A stretch of DNA of 64,000 nucleotides from Rubrivirga sp. SAORIC476. Its GTDB lineage: Bacteria; Bacteroidota; Rhodothermia; Rhodothermales; Rubricoccaceae. The translations under genes and the position numbers were made by a program. The notes beneath the pieces are model-generated. The model made no database searches. It worked only from the letters and a program-made list of their open reading frames with translations, and was not told where the DNA came from. The DNA lies in NCBI RefSeq assembly GCF_002283555.1, contig NZ_MVOI01000002.1:310001-374000 (forward strand), given 5' to 3'. Shown in pieces: positions 24,593 to 32,871 of this stretch. Numbering within the stretch: position 1 is the first letter of the stretch; the number at the start of each line of letters is the position of its first letter.

Positions 24593-25467
24593 TGCGCCTC
24601 CTCCTCCTCGTCCTCGTGCTGGCCGCGCCGGTCGCCGCTCAGCACGCGCATCACGCGCACGCCGCGGCGACGCTCGACTCCGTGCAAGTCGCCTTCCTGG
24701 CTGACGCGACGCACGCCCTCGCCGCCTTCGCCGACCCCGCCGACGCGCTGGCGGCAGGCTTCCGCCCGCTCGGCCCCGACATGCCGCACATGGGCCAGCA
24801 CTGGGTCCACCCCGGCCGGGCCGTCGGGCGCGCGTTCGACGCCGCCGAGCCGTCGATGCTGACCTACCTGCCGGTGGACGGTCGGCAGGTTCTCACCGGT
24901 GCCGCCTGGACGATCCCGATCCGAGCGGGCGAGGCGCCCCCGGACTTTCCGTGGCCGGGCGCGTGGCACGCCCACGCCGGGAGGCTAATGGATGAGGCGT
25001 TCGGACTCGTCCCCCACGGCGTCCGCGAGGCCGACCGGCCCCGGCTGGCGATGCTGCACGCGTGGACGGGCATCGAGAACCCGGACGGCGTGTTCACGGC
25101 CGACAACTGGGCGCTCCCCTTCGCCCGCGCGGGCGTGCCGGTCCCCCACCACGTGACGCCCGAAGCGGGCCGGGCCGTGGCGCTGGCGGCGGGCTACCTG
25201 CCCTTCTACCGCGAGGCCGTCGTCCGCGCTGCCGCGCCGCCACCCGATGTTCTCGCGCGAATCGAGGCTGCATTCGCCCATCGCGCGGCGTCTGTCCGCG
25301 CCCTGATCGCGGCCGAGCGCGTGCCCGACGTGGAGGCGCTCGCCGCCGAGTGGGCCCGCCTCGGCGCCGAGGTGGAGGCCGTCGCGCCGGACGCGTGGCC
25401 GCGGCTGGCGGGGCTGTTCGGCGCGCAGGGCCACACCGGGACGCACGCGATCGCGGAGGGCGACTGA
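24589..25467 (+). CDS. His-rich exported protein, unknown (third gene of a coupled trio)
   Basis: A 292-residue periplasmic or secreted protein: MMRLLLLVLVLAAPVAAQ signal, then HAHHAHAA at the mature N-terminus. His-containing motifs PDMPHMGQHWVHPG (near 65-75) and AWHAHAGRLMDE (near 125) could form a metal site; metal binding is inference. MLHAWTGIENPDGVFTADNW follows, then a helical C-terminal half. No named family recognised. ATGA overlap with the preceding lipoprotein gene suggests that it works with those two envelope lipoproteins, possibly in metal handling at the cell surface. Confidence 0.72.
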   Translation: MMRLLLLVLVLAAPVAAQHAHHAHAAATLDSVQVAFLADATHALAAFADPADALAAGFRPLGPDMPHMGQHWVHPGRAVGRAFDAAEPSMLTYLPVDGRQVLTGAAWTIPIRAGEAPPDFPWPGAWHAHAGRLMDEAFGLVPHGVREADRPRLAMLHAWTGIENPDGVFTADNWALPFARAGVPVPHHVTPEAGRAVALAAGYLPFYREAVVRAAAPPPDVLARIEAAFAHRAASVRALIAAERVPDVEALAAEWARLGAEVEAVAPDAWPRLAGLFGAQGHTGTHAIAEGD

Positions 25468-25854
25468 GGGCCGACGTACCTGCCGTCGTGGTCCCGACAC
25501 CGGAACCATCGCCTGCAAATGCGGGCGTTCGACGCGTGGCGCTCCGGCGGGAAGCACCCCACTCGGCGGCGGCGCCACGTGCGGCCAGATGCTCGGCCGA
25601 GCGAGTGTGCTGAGGCGCAGCACGGCAAGCGACTCGGCGTCCTATCCATGATGCTCCTCTTCGAGATATAGGATGAAACCTAGACCAGGGCGCTGACGCG
25701 CGCCAGGGCACGTCGGCGCGGCACACGAACGGCGCCCTGTTCCATCACCGCCGCGACCTGATCGACCCGACGGGCCTCCTCCACGGGCGCCGCTGCCCTC
25801 CTGACTCCGAGCGAGGCCCGAAGGCTAGTTTGCCTCCCCCTCTTCCCCTGGCCC
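25468..25854. other. 387-base intergenic region
   Basis: No convincing gene on either strand. It holds an 8-bp imperfect hairpin (CGCCTGCA 25510-25517 with TGCGGGCG 25520-25527), which may end the preceding operon. TCCTAT (25640-25645) is mirrored by ATAGGA (25668-25673) in the most AT-rich stretch here. TAGTTTGC (25826-25833) lies just before the next gene. The rest is featureless GC-rich sequence. Confidence 0.5.
25826..25833 (+). promoter_or_regulatory. -7-like box TAGTTTGC
   Basis: A member of the recurrent set, 21 bases before the ATG at 25855. Confidence 0.4.
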
Positions 25855-26484
25855 ATGGGACTCTTCTCGTCCGACCCCGCGACCCACTTCCCCCTCGTCA
25901 CCGGCCGCACGCTCGACGGCGACGATGTCCGCTTCCCGCAGGACCTGCCCGCCGACGCGACGCTGCTGATCGTCTACTTCCAGGACGACCTCGACCCGTT
26001 GGCCGACCAGTGGGCCCGCCTCGGCGAACGCATGGCCGAGCCCCTGGACGGTCGCCTGGCGGTCGTCGAGACGCCCGTCGTGGGACGCACGTTCAAGCTG
26101 CTCGGCGACCTCGGCACGATGGGCATCCGCGGCCAGGTGGACGACGAGGCGGAGCACGCGCGCACGGTTCCGCTCTACGTCGACACGAAGGTCTTCCGCA
26201 AGACGCTCTCGATCAAGACCGGCGACGTGTACGCGTTTCTCCTCGCCCGCGACGGCCGGATCGCGTGGCGCGGCGAGGGCGCCATCGACATGGACGAGAT
26301 CCACGACCTGGAGGCCGCCGTCGCCGACGTGCTCGCAGCCCCGATCCCAGCGCCCACCGACCACCCGGACCTCGACGCCGAGGCGGACGACGCAGAGCCG
26401 GAGGCCGATGCACCGAAGACGGAGGGCGAGGCTCCGGAGGTCGACTCGTCCGGGACGGACGGCGAGGACCCGAGCGCCCCTTGA
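25855..26484 (+). CDS. ATP10/redoxin-like protein without cysteines, acidic tail
   Basis: A 209-residue soluble protein without a signal peptide. The first 160 residues follow a thioredoxin-like layout: TLLIVYFQDDLDPLADQWARLGERM for the strand-helix of the redox site, RTVPLYVDTKVFRKTLSIKTGDVYAFLLARDGRIAWRGEGAID for the second half. The last block resembles the C-terminal motif of ATP10-type proteins. There is no cysteine at the place of the redox-active pair, nor anywhere else, so any role is not thiol chemistry. From about 165 to the end the chain is mostly Asp, Glu, Pro and Ala, probably disordered. Family assignment is tentative. Confidence 0.6.
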   Translation: MGLFSSDPATHFPLVTGRTLDGDDVRFPQDLPADATLLIVYFQDDLDPLADQWARLGERMAEPLDGRLAVVETPVVGRTFKLLGDLGTMGIRGQVDDEAEHARTVPLYVDTKVFRKTLSIKTGDVYAFLLARDGRIAWRGEGAIDMDEIHDLEAAVADVLAAPIPAPTDHPDLDAEADDAEPEADAPKTEGEAPEVDSSGTDGEDPSAP

Positions 26485-26502
26485 TGTCTGGCGGCGGGCG
26501 CC

Positions 26503-27972
26503 TCAGTACGCCCCCGACCCCTTCATCACCACGCGGACGGTCCGCACCAGGATGACGGCGTCCAGCCACGGCGACCAGTTGCGGACGTAGTACGGGTCCC
26601 AGCGCTCCATTCCGAGGTTGCCCGCGTCGCTCCGCCCGGAGACCTGCCACAGCCCCGTGATGCCGGGGCGGACGCGCTCCCGCAGTGCGCGGACGCGCTC
26701 GCTCAGTTCCTCGTAGTGGTACGCCGGGAGCGGCCGCGGACCGACGAGGCTCATGTCGCCCATGAGGACGTTCCAGAGCTGAGGCAGTTCGTCGAGGCTC
26801 GTCCGGCGGAGGAGGCGGCCGGGGGCGGTGATGCGCGGGTCGCGCTCCAGCTTGAAGTGCTCCTCCCACTCGGCCTTGAGGGCGGGGTCGGCGGCGAGGG
26901 CAGCCTGGAGCACGCCCTCGGCGTCGGGCACCATCGTGCGGAGCTTCCAGGCGGGGAAGGTCTCGCCGTCCTCCCCGATGCGCTCCTGCGCGTAGAACGG
27001 ATTGGCGCGGTCGGACGCCCAGACCCAGAGCGCGAGCAGGCCCACGAGCGGCATCCAGAGCGGCGCCAGCCCGACGACCACGGCGAGGTCGGCGGCCCGC
27101 TTCATGAACCGTGGCGCGCGGCGCGTCAGCGTCGACTTGAGCTCCAGGCCGAGGACGCCCGCGATGTCACGCGGCGTGACCCACAGGCTCGGCGCCTCGA
27201 ACAGGTTGGGGATGATGACGACCGTCTGGTAGCACGACAGCGGCCCTTCGAGGAGCGCGATCTGGTGGTCCGGGTGGTCGTCGGGCAGGGCCAGGAAGGC
27301 GACGGCCGCCTCGGGTGCCACGCGCGACGAGTCGCCGACGACCGGGATGGTGTCGAGGTACTCGCCCCACATCGCCTCGTCGTCGCTGAAGACGGCGACC
27401 GGCGTGTAGCCGATGCCCCGCTCCTCCTGTAGTTGGCGGACGATCCGCGCGCCCGCCGGGCCCGCTCCGTACACGACGGCCGGGACGCCCCACTGGTCGC
27501 TCTTCACGAGCATGCTCTTGATGCTCCACCGGGCCATCGGCACGAACGCGAGCGATAGGATGCCCGCAGCACCCAGCGCGAGGCGGCTCGCCGTCGGGCC
27601 GACGCCTGAGTCGGTCGCCAGCCAGAGGCCGACCACGGTGACCGCGAACACGCCCGCGAGCACCCACACGACGCGCCGAAGCTCCTCGACCGCCCCGAGC
27701 CCCCAGCCGGGCAGCAGCCCTGCCATCGCGGAGACGGCCAGATACAGCGGCACCACCGCCCACCCGTACCCGACCTCCGACCCGAACTCGCCGACCACCA
27801 GTTGCCGCACGAACCCGGCGATCAGCAGCGCGACGGCCAGCGCGAGCGCCTCGCCATAGGCCACCGTGAGTCCGTTGATGACGCGGCGACGGGTGTGGTC
27901 TCCGGTGTAGGCACGGGCCAGCTCACGGTACCGCGAGAACGGACGGTCGGGCGTGTGGAGAACGGTTTCCAT
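26503..27972 (-). CDS. wbaP: Undecaprenyl-phosphate sugar phosphotransferase, WbaP-like
   Basis: An inner-membrane enzyme that transfers a sugar-1-phosphate to undecaprenyl phosphate and starts a repeat unit of surface polysaccharide. The 489-residue protein has four to five N-terminal membrane segments (to about 150), a nucleotide-binding CoA-like domain (VYGAGPAGARIVRQLQEE, near 170), then a reentrant helix around 310-330. The catalytic PglC-like core follows, with KLRTMVPDAE, RITAPGRLLRRTSLDELPQLWNVLMGDMSLVGPRP and GITGLWQVSGRS. ATG 27972 (METVLHTP) was chosen; an ATG at 28011 is possible. It is the last gene of the polysaccharide operon. The sugar specificity (Gal or Glc) is not certain. 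Confidence 0.9.
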   Translation of the reverse strand: METVLHTPDRPFSRYRELARAYTGDHTRRRVINGLTVAYGEALALAVALLIAGFVRQLVVGEFGSEVGYGWAVVPLYLAVSAMAGLLPGWGLGAVEELRRVVWVLAGVFAVTVVGLWLATDSGVGPTASRLALGAAGILSLAFVPMARWSIKSMLVKSDQWGVPAVVYGAGPAGARIVRQLQEERGIGYTPVAVFSDDEAMWGEYLDTIPVVGDSSRVAPEAAVAFLALPDDHPDHQIALLEGPLSCYQTVVIIPNLFEAPSLWVTPRDIAGVLGLELKSTLTRRAPRFMKRAADLAVVVGLAPLWMPLVGLLALWVWASDRANPFYAQERIGEDGETFPAWKLRTMVPDAEGVLQAALAADPALKAEWEEHFKLERDPRITAPGRLLRRTSLDELPQLWNVLMGDMSLVGPRPLPAYHYEELSERVRALRERVRPGITGLWQVSGRSDAGNLGMERWDPYYVRNWSPWLDAVILVRTVRVVMKGSGAY

Positions 27973-28079
27973 GGTCAGACGCGAGGGGGTGCGAGCCCCT
28001 TCCGCAACCATCGGGCCACGCCTCGACCAGACGCATTTACCACGGGCTCAGCAGATCGAAACGTCACCGCCTGCCCAGC

Positions 28080-29945
28080 TTAACGGGGCCACCAGGGCGC
28101 TGCGGGGGCTCCGGACCAGTCCCCTCGCGCACGCACCCGAGCGAGATCGGCCCCCACCTGAGCGGAAGGAATCACTCGCGTGCCGGGCGCCCCGGCATCG
28201 ACCGGGTCGACGGGGCCTGCGGGGACGCGGTCGCCCGGGTTCACGAGCCGCGCCGTCCGGTCGCCGCCGACGAGGCGCTGCCACATGGCGAGGTCGTCGC
28301 TTCGGAAGTCGGCCTCCAGGTCGGGGACGGGCGCCAGGTAGAAGGTCGACTGGTAGAGGTCGCGGCCGCGGCGGCCGTAGGCGTTGCCCGCGAACCGCGT
28401 CGTGCGGACGTGCGCGGGGCTCGTCCCGGCGATTGACATCTCGCGCGCCTCATGCTCTCCGGTCACGTTCCCCGCGATCCAGTTGTTGGCCACCACGTTG
28501 GCACCGTCGGGCGCGCGACGGTCGGGGTCGAGGCGAAGCCAGACGCCACTGCCCTCGTTCGCCTCGACGGTGTTGTGGACGTAGGCGTTGCGGCTCGCCG
28601 CCTGCGAGAGAATGCCCGTCCCGGTCCAGCGCAGCCAGCGCGTCGCGGCGGCGACGTTGTGCTGAACGAGCGTCTCGGTCGTGTTCAGTTCGAGCATGAT
28701 GCCCGCGCTCGCGTTGCCCACCAGCAAGCACCCCTCGATGGTGTTGCGGTGATTGCCGCCGTCGAGCCAGATGCCGGGGCCACCGTTGTGGGCCGCGTAG
28801 TGGCGGCGGATGACCGAGTCGGTGGTGCCCACCCACTTCCCTCCTCCCGCCTCCCAGTAGGGATCGTGCCCCTTCCAGTTGTTCCCGACCGCGGCGTTGT
28901 CCTCGAACAGGCAGCCCTGGCAGCCGCCGCCCCAGCCCATCTGGCCGTTCAGGTCGGCGCGCGTCTGCCGGAAGGTGTGGCCCCGCCCCGACGCGTCGAT
29001 GCCCAGCCCGTTCGTCCACTCCACGCGGACGTCTTCGACCAGCCCGCCCTCGCGTCCGGCGCACACGGCCCCTTCCTGGGCGCGGTTCGTCGCGTACCGG
29101 AACGTCAGGCCGACGACCCGGAACCAGCCGGGCGTGGACGGATCGCCGCACTCGGCGTAGGGGTCGCTGCCGACGGGGGAGAACAGCACACGCCGCATGC
29201 CCACCTCCACGCCGCCACCGAGGCCGGGGGCCTGGTCGTCGCGAAAGCGGGCCACGAGGGCGGTCGGCTGGGCGTCCGGGCCCTCGCGCCAGAACCGCCC
29301 TGGCGCGAGGTCGGCGCGCTGGCCGACGGGCCGCAGCACGCGCCCTGCGGCGACGACCTGCTCGAGGCGGAAGGTCGGGTCGTCGGAGTAGGTGAGCATC
29401 TGCCCGCCCGTCCAGGGCCGCCGCCACGCGCCGTCGCGCTGGCGCTCCCAGCCGCCGTCGGCCGGGTCCGCACCGGTGATGACGACCGTGTCGCCGGGAT
29501 AGGCGGCGAACGTGACGCGCGCGTCGGGGCCGGTCCCCCCAGACGCAGGGCGAACCGACTCCCGATAGACGCCCGCGCGGATCAGCACGGCGTCGCCGGG
29601 CCGGAGAGCGCCTGCACGAGCTGCGCGGGAGATCGTCCGCCAGGGCCGTTCGGCCGTGCCGGGGTTGCGGTCACTCGCCGAGGGGTCGGCACCCGCCACG
29701 ACGTAGGTAGATCTTCCTGGGGCCGCGAAGGCCGCCAGCGGATCGGAGCAGTCGGCGTCCGATCCGCACACGTCGCTCGGCTCCAGGTCGTCCCAGGCCG
29801 CCTCGGTGAGCGGACGGGGGGGATCGTCGTGGCAACCGGAGAGCGCGAGCGTCAGCCAGGAGGCGACGAGCACGAGGCCGGAGGCCGCGAGGGCCATCCA
29901 GGACGCCGTGAGGGCCGCCGAGGCGCCGGGGTCGGCGGGCGTCAC
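28080..29945 (-). CDS. Right-handed parallel beta-helix lipoprotein (DUF1565/PbH1 repeats)
   Basis: A 621-residue exported protein. The segment ALAASGLVLVASWLTLALSGC is a signal with a lipobox Cys. Next come DVCGSDADC and the DUF1565-like opening NPGTAERPWRTISRAARAGALRPGDAVLIRAGVYRE. Beta-helix rungs fill the middle (GLGIDASGRGHTFRQTRADLNG, NHRNTIEGCLLVGNASAGIMLELNTTETLVQHN, RNAYVHNTVEANEGSGVWL). Such folds belong to polysaccharide lyases, epimerases and adhesins, so it may trim or bind the polymer made here. GTG 29945 overlaps the deacetylase stop (GTGA); an alternative ATG, 29897, starts at MALAASG and gives a more typical signal peptide. Confidence 0.8.
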   Translation of the reverse strand: MTPADPGASAALTASWMALAASGLVLVASWLTLALSGCHDDPPRPLTEAAWDDLEPSDVCGSDADCSDPLAAFAAPGRSTYVVAGADPSASDRNPGTAERPWRTISRAARAGALRPGDAVLIRAGVYRESVRPASGGTGPDARVTFAAYPGDTVVITGADPADGGWERQRDGAWRRPWTGGQMLTYSDDPTFRLEQVVAAGRVLRPVGQRADLAPGRFWREGPDAQPTALVARFRDDQAPGLGGGVEVGMRRVLFSPVGSDPYAECGDPSTPGWFRVVGLTFRYATNRAQEGAVCAGREGGLVEDVRVEWTNGLGIDASGRGHTFRQTRADLNGQMGWGGGCQGCLFEDNAAVGNNWKGHDPYWEAGGGKWVGTTDSVIRRHYAAHNGGPGIWLDGGNHRNTIEGCLLVGNASAGIMLELNTTETLVQHNVAAATRWLRWTGTGILSQAASRNAYVHNTVEANEGSGVWLRLDPDRRAPDGANVVANNWIAGNVTGEHEAREMSIAGTSPAHVRTTRFAGNAYGRRGRDLYQSTFYLAPVPDLEADFRSDDLAMWQRLVGGDRTARLVNPGDRVPAGPVDPVDAGAPGTRVIPSAQVGADLARVRARGDWSGAPAAPWWPR

Positions 29946-30589
29946 CAGACCAGCTTGGTGCAGTGGAACGCCTCGGCGTAGCGCGCCCCGGCCTCGACGC
30001 CGCGAAGGCGCGCGAGGCCACGGAACGTCTCGGCGTCGTACCAGCCCTTCGTGGCCTGGCTGGGGAAGTGGGCGTCGAGGATCGCCAGCTTGTGGTCCAG
30101 CACGGCCGCGTCGAGGCGGACGTAGGCGTTGGGCCGGTCGAGGTCGCCGTCCCACTTCGGGATCTCGTACGCCGCGATCGCCGCGCCACGGAACGTCTGC
30201 CACGCGAGGTCCGCGATCACCCGGTGGTCCTGGTGGGCGTCGTCGCGGCGGTGCGTCAGCACGAGGTGGGGGCGGACGGATTCGAGCGTCTCCCGCGCAA
30301 AGGCCTTGATGTCGCTCGCCTCGAACGGGAAGAAGCCGTCGCGGTGCGACAGCAGGTGGACGTCGGCGCGAGCGGCGTCGGCCAGCAACGCGTCCGCGGC
30401 GGCGCGGGCCTCGGCGGCGCGGTCGGCCGAGCCGGAGAAGACGACGTGGGTGACCTCGGTGCGCGGCCGCTCAGCGAGCAGGCGCAGCAGCGTCCCTCCG
30501 GCCCCGATCTCGATGTCGTCGGCGTGGGCGCCGAGGCAGACCACGCGCAGCGGCTCGGCACGCCCGAGGGCAGGGTCGAGAGCGAACAC
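29942..30589 (-). CDS. PIG-L/LmbE family N-deacetylase
   Basis: A 215-residue zinc-dependent deacetylase, probably acting on an N-acetylated (amino)sugar or its nucleotide. The metal-binding motif is H22-A-D24-D25 in GAHADDIEIGAGGTL, and the third ligand lies in HRRDDAHQDHR. The ending KGWYDAETFRGLARLRGVEAGARYAEAFHC matches PIG-L proteins of O-antigen loci. No ATG exists. GTG 30589 shares a base with the stop of the nucleotidyltransferase gene (TAGTG), indicating termination-reinitiation. Its place between sugar activation and the initiating transferase argues for deacetylation of a surface-glycan precursor. Confidence 0.88.
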   Translation of the reverse strand: MFALDPALGRAEPLRVVCLGAHADDIEIGAGGTLLRLLAERPRTEVTHVVFSGSADRAAEARAAADALLADAARADVHLLSHRDGFFPFEASDIKAFARETLESVRPHLVLTHRRDDAHQDHRVIADLAWQTFRGAAIAAYEIPKWDGDLDRPNAYVRLDAAVLDHKLAILDAHFPSQATKGWYDAETFRGLARLRGVEAGARYAEAFHCTKLVW

Positions 30590-31458
30590 TACACCTTCCG
30601 GAGCACGGGCCGCTGGTCGGCGCCATCGCCGAGGACGGGCGGCGCCGAGGACGCGCCCGGCGCCACGCCGTCGCCCATGGCCCGGTGGGCGCCCCAGACC
30701 TCCCAGGGCGCGTGGCCCTCGTTGTAGATGTCCTCCAGCATGGTCTTCTCCTTGAACGTGTCCATGCACGCCCAGAAGCCGCCGTAGTCGTACGACCCGA
30801 GCTGGCCGACGGCCGCCATGCGGTGCGAGGGCGGCCCCAGGATGTCCTCGCCGGGCTCGATGTAGTCGAAGAAGCGCTGGTTCATCACGAAAAAGCCCCC
30901 GTTGATGCGGAGGCCCACCTCGGTCACGTGGCGGACCATCGTGACGGCGCCCGAGTCGTTTGTCTCGATGACGTGGCTCGTGTAGTTCGGCTGGACGCCG
31001 AGGAATGTCGCCGCCCGGTCGCTCTGCTGCGCGAACTGGATCATGTCGTCCAGGGGCGCATCGGTCACGCCGTCGGCGTAGTTGGCCAGGAACCACTCGT
31101 CGTCGCCGAGGAACTCGCGGACGGCCAGCAGTCGCTCCCCCACGCAGGCCTTCAGGCCGGTGTCGACGAACGTGATCCGCCAGTCGTGGATGTCGCTCTT
31201 GAGCAACTCCACCGACGTCCCGCCTGTGAGGACGAAGTCGTTGGAGACGGTCTCGTCGTAGTCGACGAAGTAGCGCTTGATGTGATCGGCGCCGTGGCCG
31301 AGGCAGAGGATGAAGTCCTTGTGGCCGTAGTGGGCGTAGTACTTCATCAGGTGCCAGAGGATCGGCCGGTAGCCGACGCACACCATGGGCTTCGGGACCG
31401 GGCCCGAGTGCTCCTTGATGCGCATGCCTTCTCCTCCACAGAACAGGACGACTTTCAT
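30589..31458 (-). CDS. Sugar-1-phosphate nucleotidyltransferase (glucose-1-phosphate cytidylyltransferase-like)
   Basis: A cytoplasmic enzyme of 289 residues that joins a sugar-1-phosphate to an NTP. The nucleotide loop is VLFCGGEGMRIKEHSGPVPKPMV, with Met in place of the usual Thr in G-x-G-T-R. ILWHLMKYYAHYGHKDFILCLG and IKRYFVDY match the RfbF cytidylyltransferase group, as do NYADGVTD (metal Asp) and FFVMNQRFFDYI. About 30 residues after AHRAMGDG form a C-terminal extension. The base used, C or another, is not proven. It is ATGA-coupled to the aminotransferase upstream. Confidence 0.85.
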   Translation of the reverse strand: MKVVLFCGGEGMRIKEHSGPVPKPMVCVGYRPILWHLMKYYAHYGHKDFILCLGHGADHIKRYFVDYDETVSNDFVLTGGTSVELLKSDIHDWRITFVDTGLKACVGERLLAVREFLGDDEWFLANYADGVTDAPLDDMIQFAQQSDRAATFLGVQPNYTSHVIETNDSGAVTMVRHVTEVGLRINGGFFVMNQRFFDYIEPGEDILGPPSHRMAAVGQLGSYDYGGFWACMDTFKEKTMLEDIYNEGHAPWEVWGAHRAMGDGVAPGASSAPPVLGDGADQRPVLRKV

Positions 31459-32867
31459 GAGTCTTGGGGGGTCGCGCGGATGCGCGGATGTGCAGAAACG
31501 GCGCCGTCGCCGCCGGATCGCGATACAGAGGTCCAAACCGTCCCGGCTTTCTTCCGGAACACAGGCTGAACCGGTCGGCCGAGCAGGAAGCCGTCCGTGG
31601 TGCCCGCGTCGAGGGCGCGGACGTAGACCGCCAGCGCGCCCGCGACCGCCTCGACGGTCTCGTCGATCACCGGGTCCGTGTGGGCCGTCGTGATCACGAA
31701 CGACGGCGCGAGGACGCCACGGCGCGTCAGCTCTTGGAGGAAGAGGGTCCGGTAGGGCTGGGACGCCGCGCCATCGGGGTCTCGGGTATAGAACACGAGG
31801 TTGCAGTCCCGGCCGGCCGTTCCCACGAAGCCCTCCGCGCCCGACTGGCGGACGACCTCGGCGACGCCCTCTCGCAGTCGCGCGCCCTGGCGCATGAGCT
31901 GGCCCTCGACGTCTTCGGCGCGAGCGATCCGCATCGTCTCGACTGCCGCGGCCAGTCCGTGCGTCTCGGCGCCGTGCGTACTGGAGAGCAGGAAGACGCG
32001 GTCGGCGTCCGTGTCGAGCCCGCCCGCCGCCATCAGGTCCCGGCGCCCGGCGAGGGCGCTGACCGAGTGGCCGTTGGCGAGCGCCTTGCCGAACGTCGAC
32101 AGGTCGGGGTCGAGGCCGAACAGGCCCTGGGCGCCGCGGGCCGACCACCGGAAGCCGGTGATCATCTCGTCCAGCACGAACACCACGCCCCGCTCGCGGC
32201 ACGCGGCGATGCAGGCGCGGAGGTAGTCCGTCGGGTCGCTCTCGTCGCGGACCGCCTCCATGATGACGCACGCGGGCCGGTGCGCGTCGAGCACGTCCAC
32301 CAGCGCACCGAGGTCGCCGTACGGGAACGCCACCGTCAGGTCCTTGACGGCCTGCGGGATGCCCGCGTCCATCGGCGTCGTGCCGATGAACCAGTCGTCC
32401 TGGGACAGGAACGGGTGGTCGCCGCACATCGCGACGGTATCGCGGCCGGTCGCGGCGCGGGCCACCTTGACGGCCGCCGTCGTCGCCGACGAGCCGTCCT
32501 TGCAGAACTTGACGCACTCGGCGCCGACGAGGTCGAGGAACGCCTCGGCAGCCTCCAGCTCCACGCGTGCCGGACGGGAGAAGTTGGTGCCTCGCTCCAT
32601 CTGCCGGACCGCCGCCGCGACGACGCGCGGCTCGGCGTGGCCCAGCGTGACCGCCCGCAGCCCCTGGCCGTACTCGATGAATCGGTTGCCGTCGAGGTCC
32701 CAGACATGCGCCCCCTCGCCGCGGTCGACCACGACAGGCATCCACTCGGGCATCTGGTCGTCGCCCTTGGCATACGTGTGCGCGCCGCCCGGAATCAGTC
32801 GATGCGCGCGGGCCTGGTGGGCGCGGCTGGTGGCGAAGCGGTCGAAGTAGGGGTCGAGAGGCGACAT
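31455..32867 (-). CDS. Class III PLP aminotransferase, glutamate-1-semialdehyde-aminomutase-like, in a glycan locus
   Basis: A 470-residue fold-type I PLP enzyme. IPGGAHTYAKG and DLDGNRFIEYGQGLRAVTLGH open the fold. Phosphate and ring contacts are in KFCKDGSSATTAAVKVAR and VLDEMITGFRWS, and the Schiff-base lysine is Lys261 in LSTFGKALANG. HemL is around 430 residues and serves tetrapyrrole synthesis; this one sits among glycan genes and has a 25-residue C-terminal tail, so a sugar or side-chain amination/mutase role is more likely (inference). ATGA overlap with the nucleotidyltransferase; four bases from the preceding gene. Confidence 0.85.
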   Translation of the reverse strand: MSPLDPYFDRFATSRAHQARAHRLIPGGAHTYAKGDDQMPEWMPVVVDRGEGAHVWDLDGNRFIEYGQGLRAVTLGHAEPRVVAAAVRQMERGTNFSRPARVELEAAEAFLDLVGAECVKFCKDGSSATTAAVKVARAATGRDTVAMCGDHPFLSQDDWFIGTTPMDAGIPQAVKDLTVAFPYGDLGALVDVLDAHRPACVIMEAVRDESDPTDYLRACIAACRERGVVFVLDEMITGFRWSARGAQGLFGLDPDLSTFGKALANGHSVSALAGRRDLMAAGGLDTDADRVFLLSSTHGAETHGLAAAVETMRIARAEDVEGQLMRQGARLREGVAEVVRQSGAEGFVGTAGRDCNLVFYTRDPDGAASQPYRTLFLQELTRRGVLAPSFVITTAHTDPVIDETVEAVAGALAVYVRALDAGTTDGFLLGRPVQPVFRKKAGTVWTSVSRSGGDGAVSAHPRIRATPQDS

Positions 32868-32871
32868 GGGC

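Noticed and set aside
25680-25856. A 58-codon minus-strand frame in the 387-base gap
   Set aside because: Starts inside the next gene on the opposite strand, lacks a promoter box and has no recognisable motif.
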